Origin: Latrodectus hesperus | Taxonomy: Eukaryota; Arthropoda; Arachnida; Araneae; Theridiidae | Length of the DNA stretch: 64,000 nt | Assembly (NCBI GenBank): GCA_037975125.1 | Contig: CM075853.1 | Span: forward strand, 32,876,613-32,940,612 | Direction of reading: 5' to 3' | Shown: positions 1-10,844 of the stretch, one piece after another | Layout of the letters: every line of letters begins with the position of its first letter | Numbering within the stretch: the first letter of the stretch is position 1 | Made by a program: the position numbers and the translations under genes | Notes under the pieces: model-generated | Told to the model about the DNA's origin: nothing | The model's database searches: none | The model's input: only the letters and a program-made list of their open reading frames with translations

Positions 1-620
1 AAGAAACTGGCTTATTAACAAACTGAGTTATGGGCTCAGTTTATCGTCAAAACTAATTTTAGAAACATTTACGGAATGTTAAAATCTCTGAATGAGTAAA
101 TAAGTTGTTTTCTATTCATATAATCATGTTATTATAAAATTTCCAAATTAAAATGGACATAAAAATTCTCAGATTTTATCTAGGATTTGCAAAAATGTGA
201 TAATTTACTAAGCTATGAAACTGCATTAAAAAATTATTGTACTATAACTTTTACACAATATAATTACATATACAAATAATTTATATTCTTAATACTTTTT
301 AACATCCCTAGGTGATGAAATCTTCTTGGCTATACAATTACTGTAAAATCATTTTTAGAATAAGAAAACTTTGATGACTTTATGACTCATTAATTAGATA
401 GTTTTAATTTTTTTCTTATATTTAATGATGTATAAAATTTTAATGCTTGAGCGCTAATGTTTCGATTACATTGATCCTTACATAAAAACAGCATACTTGA
501 CGTGTATAAAAAATACATCTTCATTACAATTCGTAAGTCAATACATTCATATGATTGCTGCGACACATGAACCACAACAGTTTTATGTAAAAATTTTCAA
601 AAAACAATTACGGAAAGTAC
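1..620. other. A+T-rich sequence without a recognised gene
   Basis: A+T-rich DNA with short open frames only. It may be intron of a minus-strand gene whose possible exon lies at 621-679. No repeat family was recognised. Confidence 0.4.
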
Positions 621-679
621 CTGATTTCTTTAAGGCATTCCAGTTTACCCATAACAGTAGCATCTTCCTCCATCTTCAT
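621..679 (-). CDS. possible small coding exon, unidentified
   Basis: On the minus strand an ATG at 679 (second ATG at 673) opens a frame of about 20 codons reading MKMEEDATVMGKLECLKEI. It ends at AG followed by GTACTTTCC, an acceptable splice donor, at 620. The composition is balanced and unlike the A+T-rich surroundings. The following exon would lie at lower coordinates. A possible acceptor (gtgtcgcag) is seen near 556, but joining to it gives only a short frame. The protein is not recognised and the exon is tentative. Confidence 0.2.
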
Positions 680-1127
680 CTTAATTTAAGAAAACCCCCA
701 ACCTAATAAATAATATATTTTCGACTCTTTTTCTTCTTTTTTTTCCCTTTAATTTGTATTCATAATTTACATGTAAATATACTGATGCTTATGCTTAGCC
801 TATCATAAAGATTGCTACCTTTTTCTTTAATTTTTATTCTATGCAAACGCCAACCTATATAATTTTGATTTCTTTCTCCACAATAGAGTGACGTAGGCAG
901 CACCTGAACTGTAACATTACAACTCTTAAAATTCCCATTTATGTTTTAAAAAATTCATCTACATTAAAAAATTAATATTTGTCTTTAAGTAATTTTAATT
1001 ATATATTAATGTGGCTCTAAATTCACACAAATTTGTTATTTTGAATGAAAAATAGTTCCTTTTTTTTATTTAATAGGGAGAACAACTCAATTAACTATAA
1101 CCGGCTATATTTCAAGAATTAAATTAA
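680..1127. other. gap upstream of the PWWP gene
   Basis: A+T-rich sequence with no gene or repeat recognised. The last part is presumably promoter and 5' leader of the PWWP-domain gene, but no clear TATA box or initiator stands out. Confidence 0.3.
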
Positions 1128-1157
1128 ATGGCTCCAAAACAGTTTTGTTTTCATTAG
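1128..1157 (+). promoter_or_regulatory. upstream ORF ahead of the PWWP gene
   Basis: A nine-codon frame (MAPKQFCFH, then TAG) starts 81 bases before the main ATG at 1209. If the leader is unspliced and transcription starts upstream, ribosomes would meet this frame first, and it could lower translation of the main frame. The transcript start is unknown. Confidence 0.2.
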
Positions 1158-1208
1158 CGTTCGAAAATATTTGCTTATGATGTGTTAATTTTTTACTGTT
1201 TTATTATA

Positions 1209-1715
1209 ATGGTTCCCAAATCAAGAGAACTTAGAAGTGGAGACCTTGTGTGGGCCAAAATGAAAGGATACGTTCCTTGGCCTGGAAGAATAATTGAAGC
1301 ACCTAATAAGAAAATTTCTAAACAGCGAACTTACATATATTTTTTTGGAACAGAAAACTGTGGCTGGGTTCACAGTAAAAATGTTTATCCTTATGCTAAA
1401 TATAAATTGGAATTTTCTAAGAAATTACGATCTGCTTCTTTTAAAAAAGCTGTGCTACAAATCCAAAAAAGTTATGAAGAAGACTCTAGCTCTGATGAAG
1501 ACGTACCTTTAAGTGCAATTACGAAAAAAAAGTCTAAAAAAGACTCAATCAAAATAAATGGCACATCTAAGAGTCTGAAATTGAAATCGAAACATGTAAA
1601 GAAAACTAAAATAAAACCTATTATTTCAGTTCTTATTTCAAACAAGAAAGCAATACGGAAAATAATACCGAAAGAGGCAAGAATTTGTATTACGCCTTGT
1701 ACAGTGGAAAGTTAA
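1209..1715 (+). CDS. PWWP-domain protein, single exon, basic tail
   Basis: The frame encodes 168 residues. Residues about 8-70 form a PWWP domain: a GDLVWAKMKGYVPWPGRI block, in which the signature PWWP reads VPWP, then FFGTENCGWV and an aromatic/basic stretch. This domain binds methylated histone lysine and DNA in chromatin. The rest is rich in Lys and Ser with an acidic SSSDED patch, typical of a disordered nuclear tail. Closest in style are the N termini of N-PAC/GLYR1 and of HDGF-related proteins; the dehydrogenase domain of GLYR1 is absent. The start was set at ATG 1209, where the family similarity begins; an upstream in-frame ATG at 1182 adds nine hydrophobic residues. The gene has no intron although its neighbour is intron-rich, so a retrocopy or small lineage-specific gene is possible. 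No poly(A) tract or flanking duplication was found to prove retroposition. Confidence 0.75.
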   Translation: MVPKSRELRSGDLVWAKMKGYVPWPGRIIEAPNKKISKQRTYIYFFGTENCGWVHSKNVYPYAKYKLEFSKKLRSASFKKAVLQIQKSYEEDSSSDEDVPLSAITKKKSKKDSIKINGTSKSLKLKSKHVKKTKIKPIISVLISNKKAIRKIIPKEARICITPCTVES

Positions 1716-4700
1716 GAGCTTATTAACATTGTATTCTGTGACAATTTTTGCCTATAAATTCATTATCCTTTAAAACAATTTTATTAAGAAAGATAATTTG
1801 CAGAATTAATCATATCTGAATTAAAAAATTTTTGCCGTTAATTTAATATTGAGATCATTTAATAAAATATTCATTGTAGTATTTTTAACTAGTGTTTGTG
1901 CACTAATTAGAAATGATATTATTTTTTATTTTGGACTCCCAAGCACAATTAACAAAATCAACTTTTCATGTAATTTTGTCTTCTGAGATATAATAAAAAA
2001 ATTTTCAGGGTGCCATTTTCGATATTTTGTAATGATAAAAAATATGTTAGTGCTCATTGAAATCTTGCCAAACATTGTTATATTTGTTCATTATCAAATT
2101 TTAATGCTCTTATTCATAGTCATAGTAATGTGTTTTTCTTAAAAATGTGATTTAAGTGTAAAATATATGTTATATCCATATTTTAAGCAGTATTTTTTGG
2201 CCTGTAAACATATGTTAATGGGTATTTACTTTATTTCATTAAAATTAAATATCTAGTCACAATTATGCATAGAATGAGCAATAAAGAAAATGCTTGTGCT
2301 TTTTCAAAATCCTGACAAAAATTGTCAGAATTGTTCACTATTAAATTTCAGAGATATTTTTACATGACTTAAATTTATATTATTTTTGTTGTGTATATGA
2401 TACTTGTAACTAAATTAAACTATTACAATATTTCAAAATCATTGCAATTTTCATATTAAAATTTACATTAACATAAATATTATGGTTGTCACATAAATAA
2501 AAAAAAACTATGACTAAAAAATATAATTTGGTTGAAATTTGTTTTGTATATTTTTTAGATTGAATAAAAATAAATCATGATCAACATTTTAATTGTTTAA
2601 ATTTTTTTAAACAAAATAATCTTAATGATTTTTAATAACTACAATAAACTAATTATAATGTGTATAGTATTAATATATTTTGAAATTTTACTTAGAATTG
2701 TTTTTGTGTTCTAAATGTTTATTGTGTTCCACAAATCAAATAATTTATAGTTTCAAAGGTTTGCAATTTAAGTTATTAGAAATCTAAATGGTATTTCATT
2801 TGTATTTTATTAAAGTTTCAAGTTAAATAATTAATGTAAATATCAAAATGATTTAGAATTGAAATTTAAGTTATATATATTTTTTTCAATTTATGTTAAT
2901 TTGAAATGACAGCTTTTTCATAGTTATTGCTTCCTTAAACTTAATTTTCTTACTTAAAAGAATTTTCATTTACAAATATTTGATTTAATCATTAATCTTA
3001 TATTTTTGCTTATTATTTAAAATTTTCCATATGCTTTGGATTAGGAAAAATGTTTAAATAATACAATTTAGTAATGTGTAATGAAACCAAAAGTACTGCA
3101 AAATGAAATTCTTATGTCATACTTTTATGATCTAGGATGTCATTTAGAGATATAATCAAATTATTGAGAACTTAACAATTCATTCCTTTAATATTGATGC
3201 ATTCCATATTAATACATTTTTTTAAAATATTTAACAAATCGACTAATGTGTGTTGTTACTGGAAATTATTTATTTTCCAATAACTTTTAGATTTAACATA
3301 AAATTTACCCAATTATTTAAGTTAACTGCTTATTTTATTTTTCAAAGAATTTATCATTGCTTGTATCGTTTAAAGTACTTAACTATTCATTGAAGTTTTT
3401 TTGTTTCTTTCCTACTTATAGTTGAGAACTCTCGTTTAAAAAATTATTAAATAGTCTTGCAAAATAGGAAAAAATAGATGTACATGTTAGAATTCTGTGC
3501 TGGAGATTATATTCTTGGCTTCATTTGTTCCTACATTTTATGTTTTCTTATAATATTCCATGTAAACTTATTTCAGTTCTATTTTTTGTAATTTCTGACA
3601 CCTATGTTTAAATATTTACTGTGGAAGAAGTTGTTAATGCTTTAAATATAGAATTTGTTAATAAGCTAAAGTAACATGTTTTATAACTTTTTATTTCAAT
3701 TTTCTTTTATGGCTAATGATAATGTTTTGGTAATTCTTGTTTTGATTACTTGAAGTTACAAAGTAAACTATACATATTCTCTATTTGAAACAATAGCACA
3801 AAACTAATTCATCTCTATTATCATAAAATATCAATGATCTTCATGCAATTCTTGTAACATATGTGTGTGCATCTCATTGCTTTGAGAATATTCATTTGTG
3901 ATAATCATCTACTTATATATTTATTACTCATCGTCAGTCAATCTTCCTAGTTAAGTTTTAAAAAAATAATTAAAAGAACTATTCTAAATTCCTGTATTTT
4001 TCATCATTACAACAGTACTATCATCTGAAATAGATATTCATATCATATAAAATACTATAGTGAAAATTTTAACTCTATTTTTATATTGTATTTTGTAAAT
4101 GAGCTGTTGAATTTCAAGATGCAAATGTTTGTTTTGTATTTATGTATAAAAATATTCTGGTATTCTATATATTATTTTAACTTCATTCACAAATGAATAT
4201 TGAATTTGCATGAAGCATATTTTTTGAATTTATACTACATTAAATGTGTGAAAAGTATATATTTTTTATGTGTTTGTAATTTTTAGTTGCAATAGCAACT
4301 CAGCATTATTAAAAATTAATTTTATCAAATTATTACTTATTAAATTTGGCATAAAAATTCAATGGATGATAAAATGTGAATTTTTTACTTTCTCAATAAT
4401 ACATATATGTGATACTTATTCTGAAATTTTAAATGTAAAAATAAAAATTTTCTTCACTTTCTTTATATTTTCTGCTTTAATGTATTTAAATTTTAACAAA
4501 GATGTTTAAAATTTACAACTTTTTGATGTATAAGATTGTTTTGTATTAGTTATTTTCATTACTATAGTGATTTAAATTTGTCTACCATTCATTATTTCTA
4601 CTCTGAAAAATCAAACTATAATTTATATGAAATTAAAAATACTAAAGATTCTTGAAACTAACCAAATAAAGAAAATGTGAATAAAAAAAGAATTCTTTAA

Positions 4701-5177
4701 AAAAAAAAAAAAAGGAAGTATTGTTAAATTGGGCCAGAACATTTCTTATAATAAATATTAGTCAACAAAAATAAATTGGTGGAAATGGTTAAAGAATATT
4801 TTATAAGTAGTGATACTTTCCTCTAAAATATTTTTTTATTTTCTTTCATCTCTTATTCCCATATATATAATTTAAATTTTAATTATGAAGCTTTTTCTTT
4901 CTATTTTAAATTTTGTTTGTCTATCATTATTAATTTGTTATTTTTTTTAAATTTTAATGATAAGCAAATTCTATTTAATCACATAAATGTTTTTTAACAA
5001 TATAGGATAATTCTTTTAGACATTCAGCCATTTTGTATCAAATTCTGTTTTATTGTACTTTTGTTTTCCAAGGAAAGCATCTTTTTTGAGTAAAAGTAAT
5101 ATAGAATATTATTTAGCTTCATGTATACAGCTGTTGTGGCCTTGGGCTTAACATTTGGTTGATTTAAATTTCATTTC
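1716..5177. other. long A+T-rich intergenic stretch
   Basis: About 3.4 kb of very A+T-rich sequence with poly(A)/poly(T) runs (for example A13 near 4700) and no convincing coding frame. The first part may include the 3' UTR of the PWWP gene; several AATAAA-like signals are present but none can be chosen. Confidence 0.4.
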
Positions 5178-5256
5178 ATGTTTGGATGCCTGTAGTGATT
5201 CAATCCAAGTTGAATTAGCCCTTTTGCAATAAGAGATCATTGAGCAACAAACTAGC

Positions 5257-5258
<2 letters not shown>
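5178..5258 (+). repeat. degraded 3' part of a tRNA-derived SINE
   Basis: The block TTTGGATGcctGTAGTG, followed after a gap by GAATTAGC and by TTGAGCAACAAAC, matches the body and tail of the SINE at 6757-6930 and of the fragments at 51215-51275 and 54838-54990. The tRNA-like head is missing or unrecognisable. Confidence 0.5.

Positions 5259-5261
<3 letters not shown>

Positions 5262-5287
<26 letters not shown>
5262..5287. repeat. (AT)n microsatellite
   Basis: A perfect run of about 12 AT dinucleotides directly follows the SINE fragment, a common fate of SINE tails. Confidence 0.9.
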
Positions 5288-5308
5288 ACAATTACAGCAT
5301 ATAATTAT

Positions 5309-6150
5309 TTCATAAAATAAATAGGTATTTCATGAAATAACTAAACAAGTCAGTTAACATCCATAATAGAAGAAAAATTTCCTACCTAGTTATTCTAGTA
5401 ATTAACTAGTAGTGGATTGTTAAACAGAAAAGGAACAATTTCAAAATTATTTTATAAGTTGATCATAAATAGCTAAACACTCTTTTATCCCTGTTCAAGA
5501 AAATTAATTGATAAATAATAAGGTAAAAAGCTATGTGAAAGCGGGTGCTTCATAAAATACCAAAGAGCATGTCACTTAAGAAAAAATCACATCCTGGTTT
5601 TGCATTGACTGCTGGCCACAATGAACTTTTCTACTCTTATAACTTCAAGTATTTCATAATGCTTAATAACTGCAGTAATTAATAATCCAATGATACCTTT
5701 TCTGTGCTTAAGCACTTTTTACTTCTAGTGTTAGTGCATCACTATTTTCCTTTGTCCCATGCTTATGTATAACAATTCCAATCTCTCTTACATTAAGTTT
5801 TTCTTTTTTACAGGTTGGTCTCCCATTCATGCAGAAATCATTGTTTGAAAACAAGGTTCAAAAATATTTGTTAATAATCCTAAATGTAAAATCCTAACTT
5901 AAATACACCATCTAAATTCCGTGCTTGAAAGCAGCGGAATGAAGTGTACACATATGCACGTAATTGCAAAGTAACTATAATCGCCTCAGAATTAAGATCT
6001 AGAATTGATTAAAAAATTTCGAGTGTCGTATTTCGCACTTTAACAATCGCTATTCCATAGAATTCACAGTTAAATTATGGAATTCGATAATTTTATGTAG
6101 TTTAATTAACTTGTGAAGTTATTTCATAAAATACCTAATTATTTTGTGGA
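5309..6150. mobile_element. non-autonomous element with imperfect inverted termini
   Basis: Sequence at 5321-5357 (ATAGGTATTTCATGAAATAA...ACAAGT...TTAA) is an inverted copy, with a few mismatches, of 6102-6139 (TTAATTAACTTGTGAAGTTA...TTTCATAAAATACCTAAT). The arms share about 30 of 37 bases. The motif TTCATAAAATACC recurs inside near 5551. The roughly 840 bp between the arms have no transposase frame, so this looks like a MITE-like DNA transposon derivative. Exact ends, target duplication and superfamily were not resolved. Confidence 0.5.
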
Positions 6151-6151
6151 A

Positions 6152-6756
6152 AAACTGAAGCTTTAAGGTTTATGTTTCTATTTTTGGATATCTTAAAAGT
6201 GAAAATTTACTGTTTATGAATAAAAAAAATTTATTTTTTGTTTAGTATACATAAATTTTTTTCATACCTTTAAAGTGGATCTATCACTTTTAATTTTTTT
6301 AATATCATTACAATTTAATGGAAACATGGTGATTATTGTTTAATATTACTACCTTGTAGTAGAAGTAAACCAGTTTTCTGAGCCATTCACAAATTCTATT
6401 TTTAATTTGTCTTTTGTTAAGGTCTAAAAACAAGTTAATGCTTTAAATCGATCTCAATTAGCTATTTCATATCAATATAACATATTTAAAAGCAAAGGTA
6501 CGAAAAGTTTGTTTCTTTAAAAAAACATTTGAACTGAAGTTTTATTTCTTGACAAGTTTATGTGAAGATAATAAAAACTTAAGATTCGCATTTTCCGACT
6601 AATATATTTTGTTATAATTGACATGTTATTCTCATTTTATATAAAGAATTACAAATTAAATAATTTTCATGAACAAAATATCTTAAAAACTATGTATATG
6701 GGTATTTTGCATAATTTAATACTAGCATTGTTAAGCCGTTTATCTTCTGATTAGGA
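6152..6756. other. A+T-rich intergenic stretch
   Basis: No gene or repeat recognised between the inverted-repeat element and the SINE. Confidence 0.4.
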
Positions 6757-6930
6757 AATAGCCGAGATGGTAGCCATATGGTTAGCGCTTTTGCCTTCGG
6801 TTCAACAGTTCGTGGGTTCGAATCCCACCTGGGTTTGGATGTTTGTAGTGGTTCGGAATCCACACTTTAAACCATAGGCCCCAGTCTAATCAGTTCTTGT
6901 GTACAAAAAATTACCGTTGAGCTTCAAACC
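6757..6930 (+). mobile_element. tRNA-derived SINE
   Basis: The head carries an imperfect A box (TAGCCATATGGTTAGCGC) and a perfect B box (GGTTCGAATCC within GTGGGTTCGAATCCCACC) about 45 bases downstream, the RNA polymerase III promoter layout of a tRNA. The body runs through TTTGGATGTTTGTAGTGG, CCCAGTCTAATCAG and CAAAAAATTACCGTTGAGC. Related fragments lie at 5178, 43885, 51215, 54838 and possibly 55755. The unpaired acceptor region argues against a functional tRNA. Ends are approximate. Confidence 0.75.
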
Positions 6931-7314
6931 GAGTGGGAAATTGCTAATCATGTATGATATTTCTACAAAAGGTAGGGTGAGAGATTTTTAATGTGCATAT
7001 TTGCAGACCTACCTATTTAAGAAAATATTGAAAGCTTTTTATATAATTCTTCAGACTCTCATGAAAAGCGAACTAAAACAAAATAGCTTATGGTCTCTTG
7101 ATTCGATCAAAAAATTGCAGTTTCATTATTTTCAATTCTTGTGCTTCAGAAGCTATACTGCAAACTTATTGATTTACATTAATCATATAAGTAAAGAAAT
7201 GATTGTTAATTAAAATTATGTGGAACGCGTTCAACCATTATAATTTATTGTAATCATTTATCTTTTACAAAAAGTAGATATAAATACAATAATTCCGTAA
7301 ATACCTTGTTCTTT
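6931..7314. other. gap between SINE and gag relic
   Basis: A 70-codon frame at 7001-7213 has no recognisable motif and A+T-biased composition; it is judged to be chance. Nothing else was seen. Confidence 0.35.
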
Positions 7315-7601
7315 ATTAATTTGTTACACTTTGGACACTTAGGTTGAATAAAAACAGGATTACCACATCCATAGCAATGAACAGAAAAACTTCTTTCTCG
7401 CTTGTCTTTAAATTTTGGACTTTCAAAATTGGAATTTTTGATTTTGATATTTTCCCTAGAGTTAGGATACTTATATTTTATTTCTGAAACAGATAACGAT
7501 TTTTGAAATTTGGCTTCTTAGCTAACGTAGGTGAATTTTTCTTCATTTCCAGTCTTATATTTTCATAACTGTCAGGCTTTTCTACAAGTTCTAAAGGATC
7601 A

Positions 7602-7662
7602 CAATACAAAATGCTGATAAAAGCAGATGTGCCCAATGACATACAAACCCAACTCTAAGAAG
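7602..7662 (+). mobile_element. 61-bp 5'-truncated LINE copy
   Basis: The sequence from ACAAAATGCTGATAAAAGCA to AACCCAACTCTAAGAAG matches, with few changes, the last about 60 bases of the LINE at 17905-22885 (read on its own sense strand). It is flanked by perfect 9-bp repeats AAAGGATCA at 7593-7601 and 7663-7671, as expected for target-primed reverse transcription that stopped almost at once. It interrupts the gag relic in the opposite orientation. Confidence 0.85.
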
Positions 7663-8060
7663 AAAGGATCATACACACACATTCAGCTCTGATCATTGAT
7701 CAACAAAATATTCTCCAACTTCTGGAGGTGTTCTTTTCTTTAGCTGATCAGCTATAATTAAGTCTTGCAATTTCTCAAAAGTGATGATATTCAATTCTTT
7801 TGCCCATCCTTCGAAATACGATTTAATTTTAAAATAGAAGTCTTTCTATGTTACTTTTGCATTTTTTCTGTTGCGAGAACATCTGCCGAAACTTATCTGA
7901 TGTAAGTTTATAACGCTTCAAGAGCATCCCTCTTTCACTTTTGCGTAGTCTTTAACTTCTTCAATTTCTCTATCATTTTAATTGATTTACTTCGGCTGGC
8001 AATGAGCTTATAAAGTACGGCATCCAATTCATTTCAGGAATATTCACTAATTTTAATTTA

Positions 8061-8281
8061 GGGCGCTCCGTGGCTGAGTGGTCTAAAGCATCACCGCTAA
8101 TCGCTTGAGAGCGTAGGAGTGTGGGTTCGATTCCCACCATGGCCCTGGGTGTTTTCTTCGTTATTCTTCTGTGGTTGTACATCTGTCATTGCGCTATTTG
8201 TCCTATTATCGACGAAGATTTACAAGCGGATCTCAAGAATCAAGCATACAAGTCTGAATATATGTAATGTAATAAAATAAA
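8061..8281 (+). mobile_element. full-length tRNA-derived SINE with 13-bp target duplication
   Basis: The head (8061 to about 8148) resembles a class II tRNA, probably tRNA-Ser: acceptor-like GGGC...GCCC pairing, A box TGGCTGAGTGG, B box GGTTCGATTCC. The body is unrelated to the other SINE family in the window. The tail is A+T-rich (ATGTAATGTAATAAAATAA). Perfect 13-bp duplications TAATTTTAATTTA flank it at 8048-8060 and 8282-8294, so both ends are fixed. It interrupts the gag relic. The anticodon loop lacks the invariant T33, so it is not a working tRNA. Confidence 0.85.
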
Positions 8282-8749
8282 TAATTTTAATTTACGTTCA
8301 AATACTATCAGATAAAGTCCTATTTCGACTTCATTGGGATTAAATTTTTGGAGAATTCGATTCAGAGCCCAACTTGTTTTCTCTGTTTCACTTTCTGTGG
8401 CAGTGGAGGGGATTACCTTCCTATATTCCACTTGAAGTTTTAAACGTTGCAATTCATACGCTCTTTCTTTTTCAATGCGTAGTTGTTCTACTTCTTTTTC
8501 TTTGGCCAGTTTTTCTTCTTTAGAAACTTCTTGCTAGGCAATTCTTCCGAATCCAGCTTGTTTTTCTTTTTCAAGCCGTTCCTCTATTATATTAGTTAGC
8601 ATATTTTTCACTAATTCTTCATCATTATCTTTTGATTTGGTTATAATATCTTTCAGTTGAATTACTTTTAGATCATCTGCTATCCTTAGCCCCATTTCTG
8701 TAGCGAGGTTTCTCAAATCCTTCTGTCCCCCTTTTCCAAAAAATGACAT

Positions 8750-10310
8750 CTTTTACGTGTTTTTATTTATTTATTTTTGTTCTTTTGCATGGTTTTTTAT
8801 TTTAGTCAAAACGAAATTTAAACACCATCAGTCTTAAATGTTATGTTAAGTGTAGTATGTCACAATCAGTCTTAAGTATTATGGGAAAATATAAATCTTT
8901 TTAACATTAAATATAAGGGAACTTTAACTTATTATTATTTATTCAAACATTTAATAAAAATGAAAATGAAGCTTTTAATTATTGTAAATAAACCTTAAGT
9001 ATTCATATGATATTCACCATCATAAAATAATTAAACCAATTTTATTATACTAATCTTTCTAAATTCAATTTTCGAAAATATCAATTCTGATTTCTTTTAA
9101 CAAAATATTAATAATTATTTTGTTATCTTAATATATTCCTTAAATATACAAGGAAAAACAAAAATTTTCATTCTTTATTCAATGAAACCAATAACTAAAA
9201 CGAGAAAACTCAAAGACTCTAAGCAAAAAAGTGAATTAAGAAAAAATAAAATAAAAATAAGCATTAATATACACTGAACTCAGCACTCATAAATACAGAA
9301 AGGCTAGACAATGATTCGCATGTGAAAGCAATAACAACGGTCGTTTGCGGCTCTTAGTTTCGTGTTTTAAATCAAAATAAAAGTATCATCGTATGAAAAA
9401 TGCGCAGTCATCAGACAAACAAATTCTGTTAGATACTCAATTTTAAAACAATCTCACAGTAAAGGAGATACTTTCAGATATAATATTTAGAATTAACAGA
9501 TATTTTACTCATTAATCATGATATTATTTACGTACGTATACAATAATACTTAAATTTAATAATAAAATAAATGTTTCTTTTTTAATTTAATACTCAAATA
9601 CCAAATATTATGTATTTAATAAGATATGAAATATATCTACCACAAACTGTTTAATATTCATAAGTGCTTAAACATTAATACTCATTAATTACAGTTACTC
9701 TTAATTGTAATTCTTCAGAATAAATTAGCAGATATTGGAAATATAAATTAGAAATATAATGATCATGGGTGGTCCTGTAGACAGGGGACACTTTAGTTCC
9801 TAATTATATAGAAAGATATAAAAAAATGAATTACTAACTCATACTTTAGAAAGCTGACTATGTTATCCAAATTTTACAGTTTATTTTTATTTAAATAATT
9901 TTATACTCTATATTTATTTTTAAAATAATATTTTCCATATTATAGAATTTAATTAATTTGTTTTTTAAAAGATACTTGTGTAAACAAATGTCAATTTAAT
10001 GCTAAAATTTGAACTTGAAGGAATAAAAAATTCCAATTATTTTATAGAAATATATATTTTAAGGCACACACACCACAAACATATATATTTTCTTTGTATA
10101 TTAAACTAATATTTTATTTGCCAAATCAATTAACTCCATAAAACAGGAAATTGAGAAAAATGGAAAAAAAAAAGTATAAAGATTAAAAATTTTTATTATT
10201 TACATAAGGTTTTTTTAATTTTTAAGTGAAATTTGCTCTGAATATTTATTTATACATTATTCATAGCTTTGGAATTAAAATTCAGAAAGTGAAAAAGGTC
10301 CAAATATGTA
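8750..10310. other. A+T-rich intergenic stretch
   Basis: No gene or firm repeat was recognised. A slightly less A+T-rich patch at 9300-9430 could be an old mobile fragment, but no terminal repeats were found. Confidence 0.4.
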
Positions 10311-10314
10311 TTAA

Positions 10315-10840
10315 ACCTTTAAGCAGTTTGCCCGTACGGCGTACGGGCATCGATATTTTCTCCTTTCCTTTTCTGGTTTGCCCGCATTTTTCATTATTGA
10401 AAGATAATGTCCATGTAAATGAAATACTTTTCATCCGGGTTTTTCTATATAGCAGGAAAGCGGGCACTTTTCTTTGAAATTTTTGTACTACTGTATGCCG
10501 TGTTTGTGAATCTTATGGAAATTGTACCATACACAAAAAAACTTCAGAACTGTTTTGAAAATTGTAAACTTCATAATTCACAGTAAGTATGAGAGAAATT
10601 TTTGCAGAACTTGTAAGCCATTCTTTACTGCATGCAGAATATACTTGAAAAAAGCAAACATTTAGGGGGTTTTGTGTCCAAAATTGTAAAATAAAATATG
10701 TAAAAGCATATATTAAAAGTGAAAAAAATAAAAAAATTCTTAATATTCTTATTCTATTAAGTGTGGTGCTTAATTATATGCAATAAAAAATATGACTTTT
10801 TTGGAAGCATTTCTGGTGAAATAATTGACCGCTTAAAGGG
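10315..10840. mobile_element. piggyBac-type MITE
   Basis: The element is flanked by the piggyBac target TTAA at 10311-10314 and 10841-10844. The termini are inverted: ACCTTTAAGCAGT at the left and, on the complementary strand, CCCTTTAAGCGGT at the right (11 of 13 match). Just inside the left end is a near-perfect 19-bp palindrome (10330-10348). The 526 bp hold only chance open frames and no DDD transposase, so it would depend on a transposase supplied elsewhere. Confidence 0.8.
10330..10348. repeat. 19-bp palindrome, subterminal in the MITE
   Basis: Nine-base arms GCCCGTACG and CGTACGGGC around a single G. G+C-rich in otherwise A+T-rich DNA; in piggyBac-like elements such subterminal repeats are candidate transposase-binding sites (inference). 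Confidence 0.8.
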
Positions 10841-10844
10841 TTAA

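Larger units (their letters stand above)
7315..8749 (-). pseudogene. decayed retrotransposon gag gene
   Basis: Read from ATG 8749 downward, the first 71 codons (MSFFGKGGQKDLRNLATEMG...) match the N-terminal style of gag proteins of arachnid LTR retrotransposons. After an in-frame stop come a charged coiled-coil segment (8450-8530), a conserved stretch near 8300-8450, and, beyond a SINE insertion, WMPYFISSLPAEVNQLK and a block resembling FEGWAKELNIITFEKLQDLI near 7740-7830. A zinc-knuckle-like CYGCGNP...KCPKC lies at 7330-7385. Several stops and shifts break the frame, and no protease, RT or LTR was found. It is a dead gag fragment that later served as target for two insertions. Assignment to BEL/Pao or Gypsy cannot be made from gag alone. 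Confidence 0.65.

Noticed and set aside
4270..4509. 79-codon plus-strand frame
   Set aside because: Dominated by Phe, Ile, Asn and Lys, as expected of chance frames in A+T-rich DNA; no motif, no codon-level signal.
6770..6835. Functional tRNA gene
   Set aside because: The B box is perfect, but the acceptor stem does not pair and the unit has a SINE body with diverged relatives in the window.
8061..8147. Functional tRNA gene
   Set aside because: The A and B boxes are good, but the anticodon loop lacks T33, acceptor pairing is short, and the unit continues into a SINE body and tail bounded by target duplications.
10226..10477. 83-codon plus-strand frame
   Set aside because: It spans the left end of the piggyBac-type MITE and mixes flanking and element sequence; no domain.
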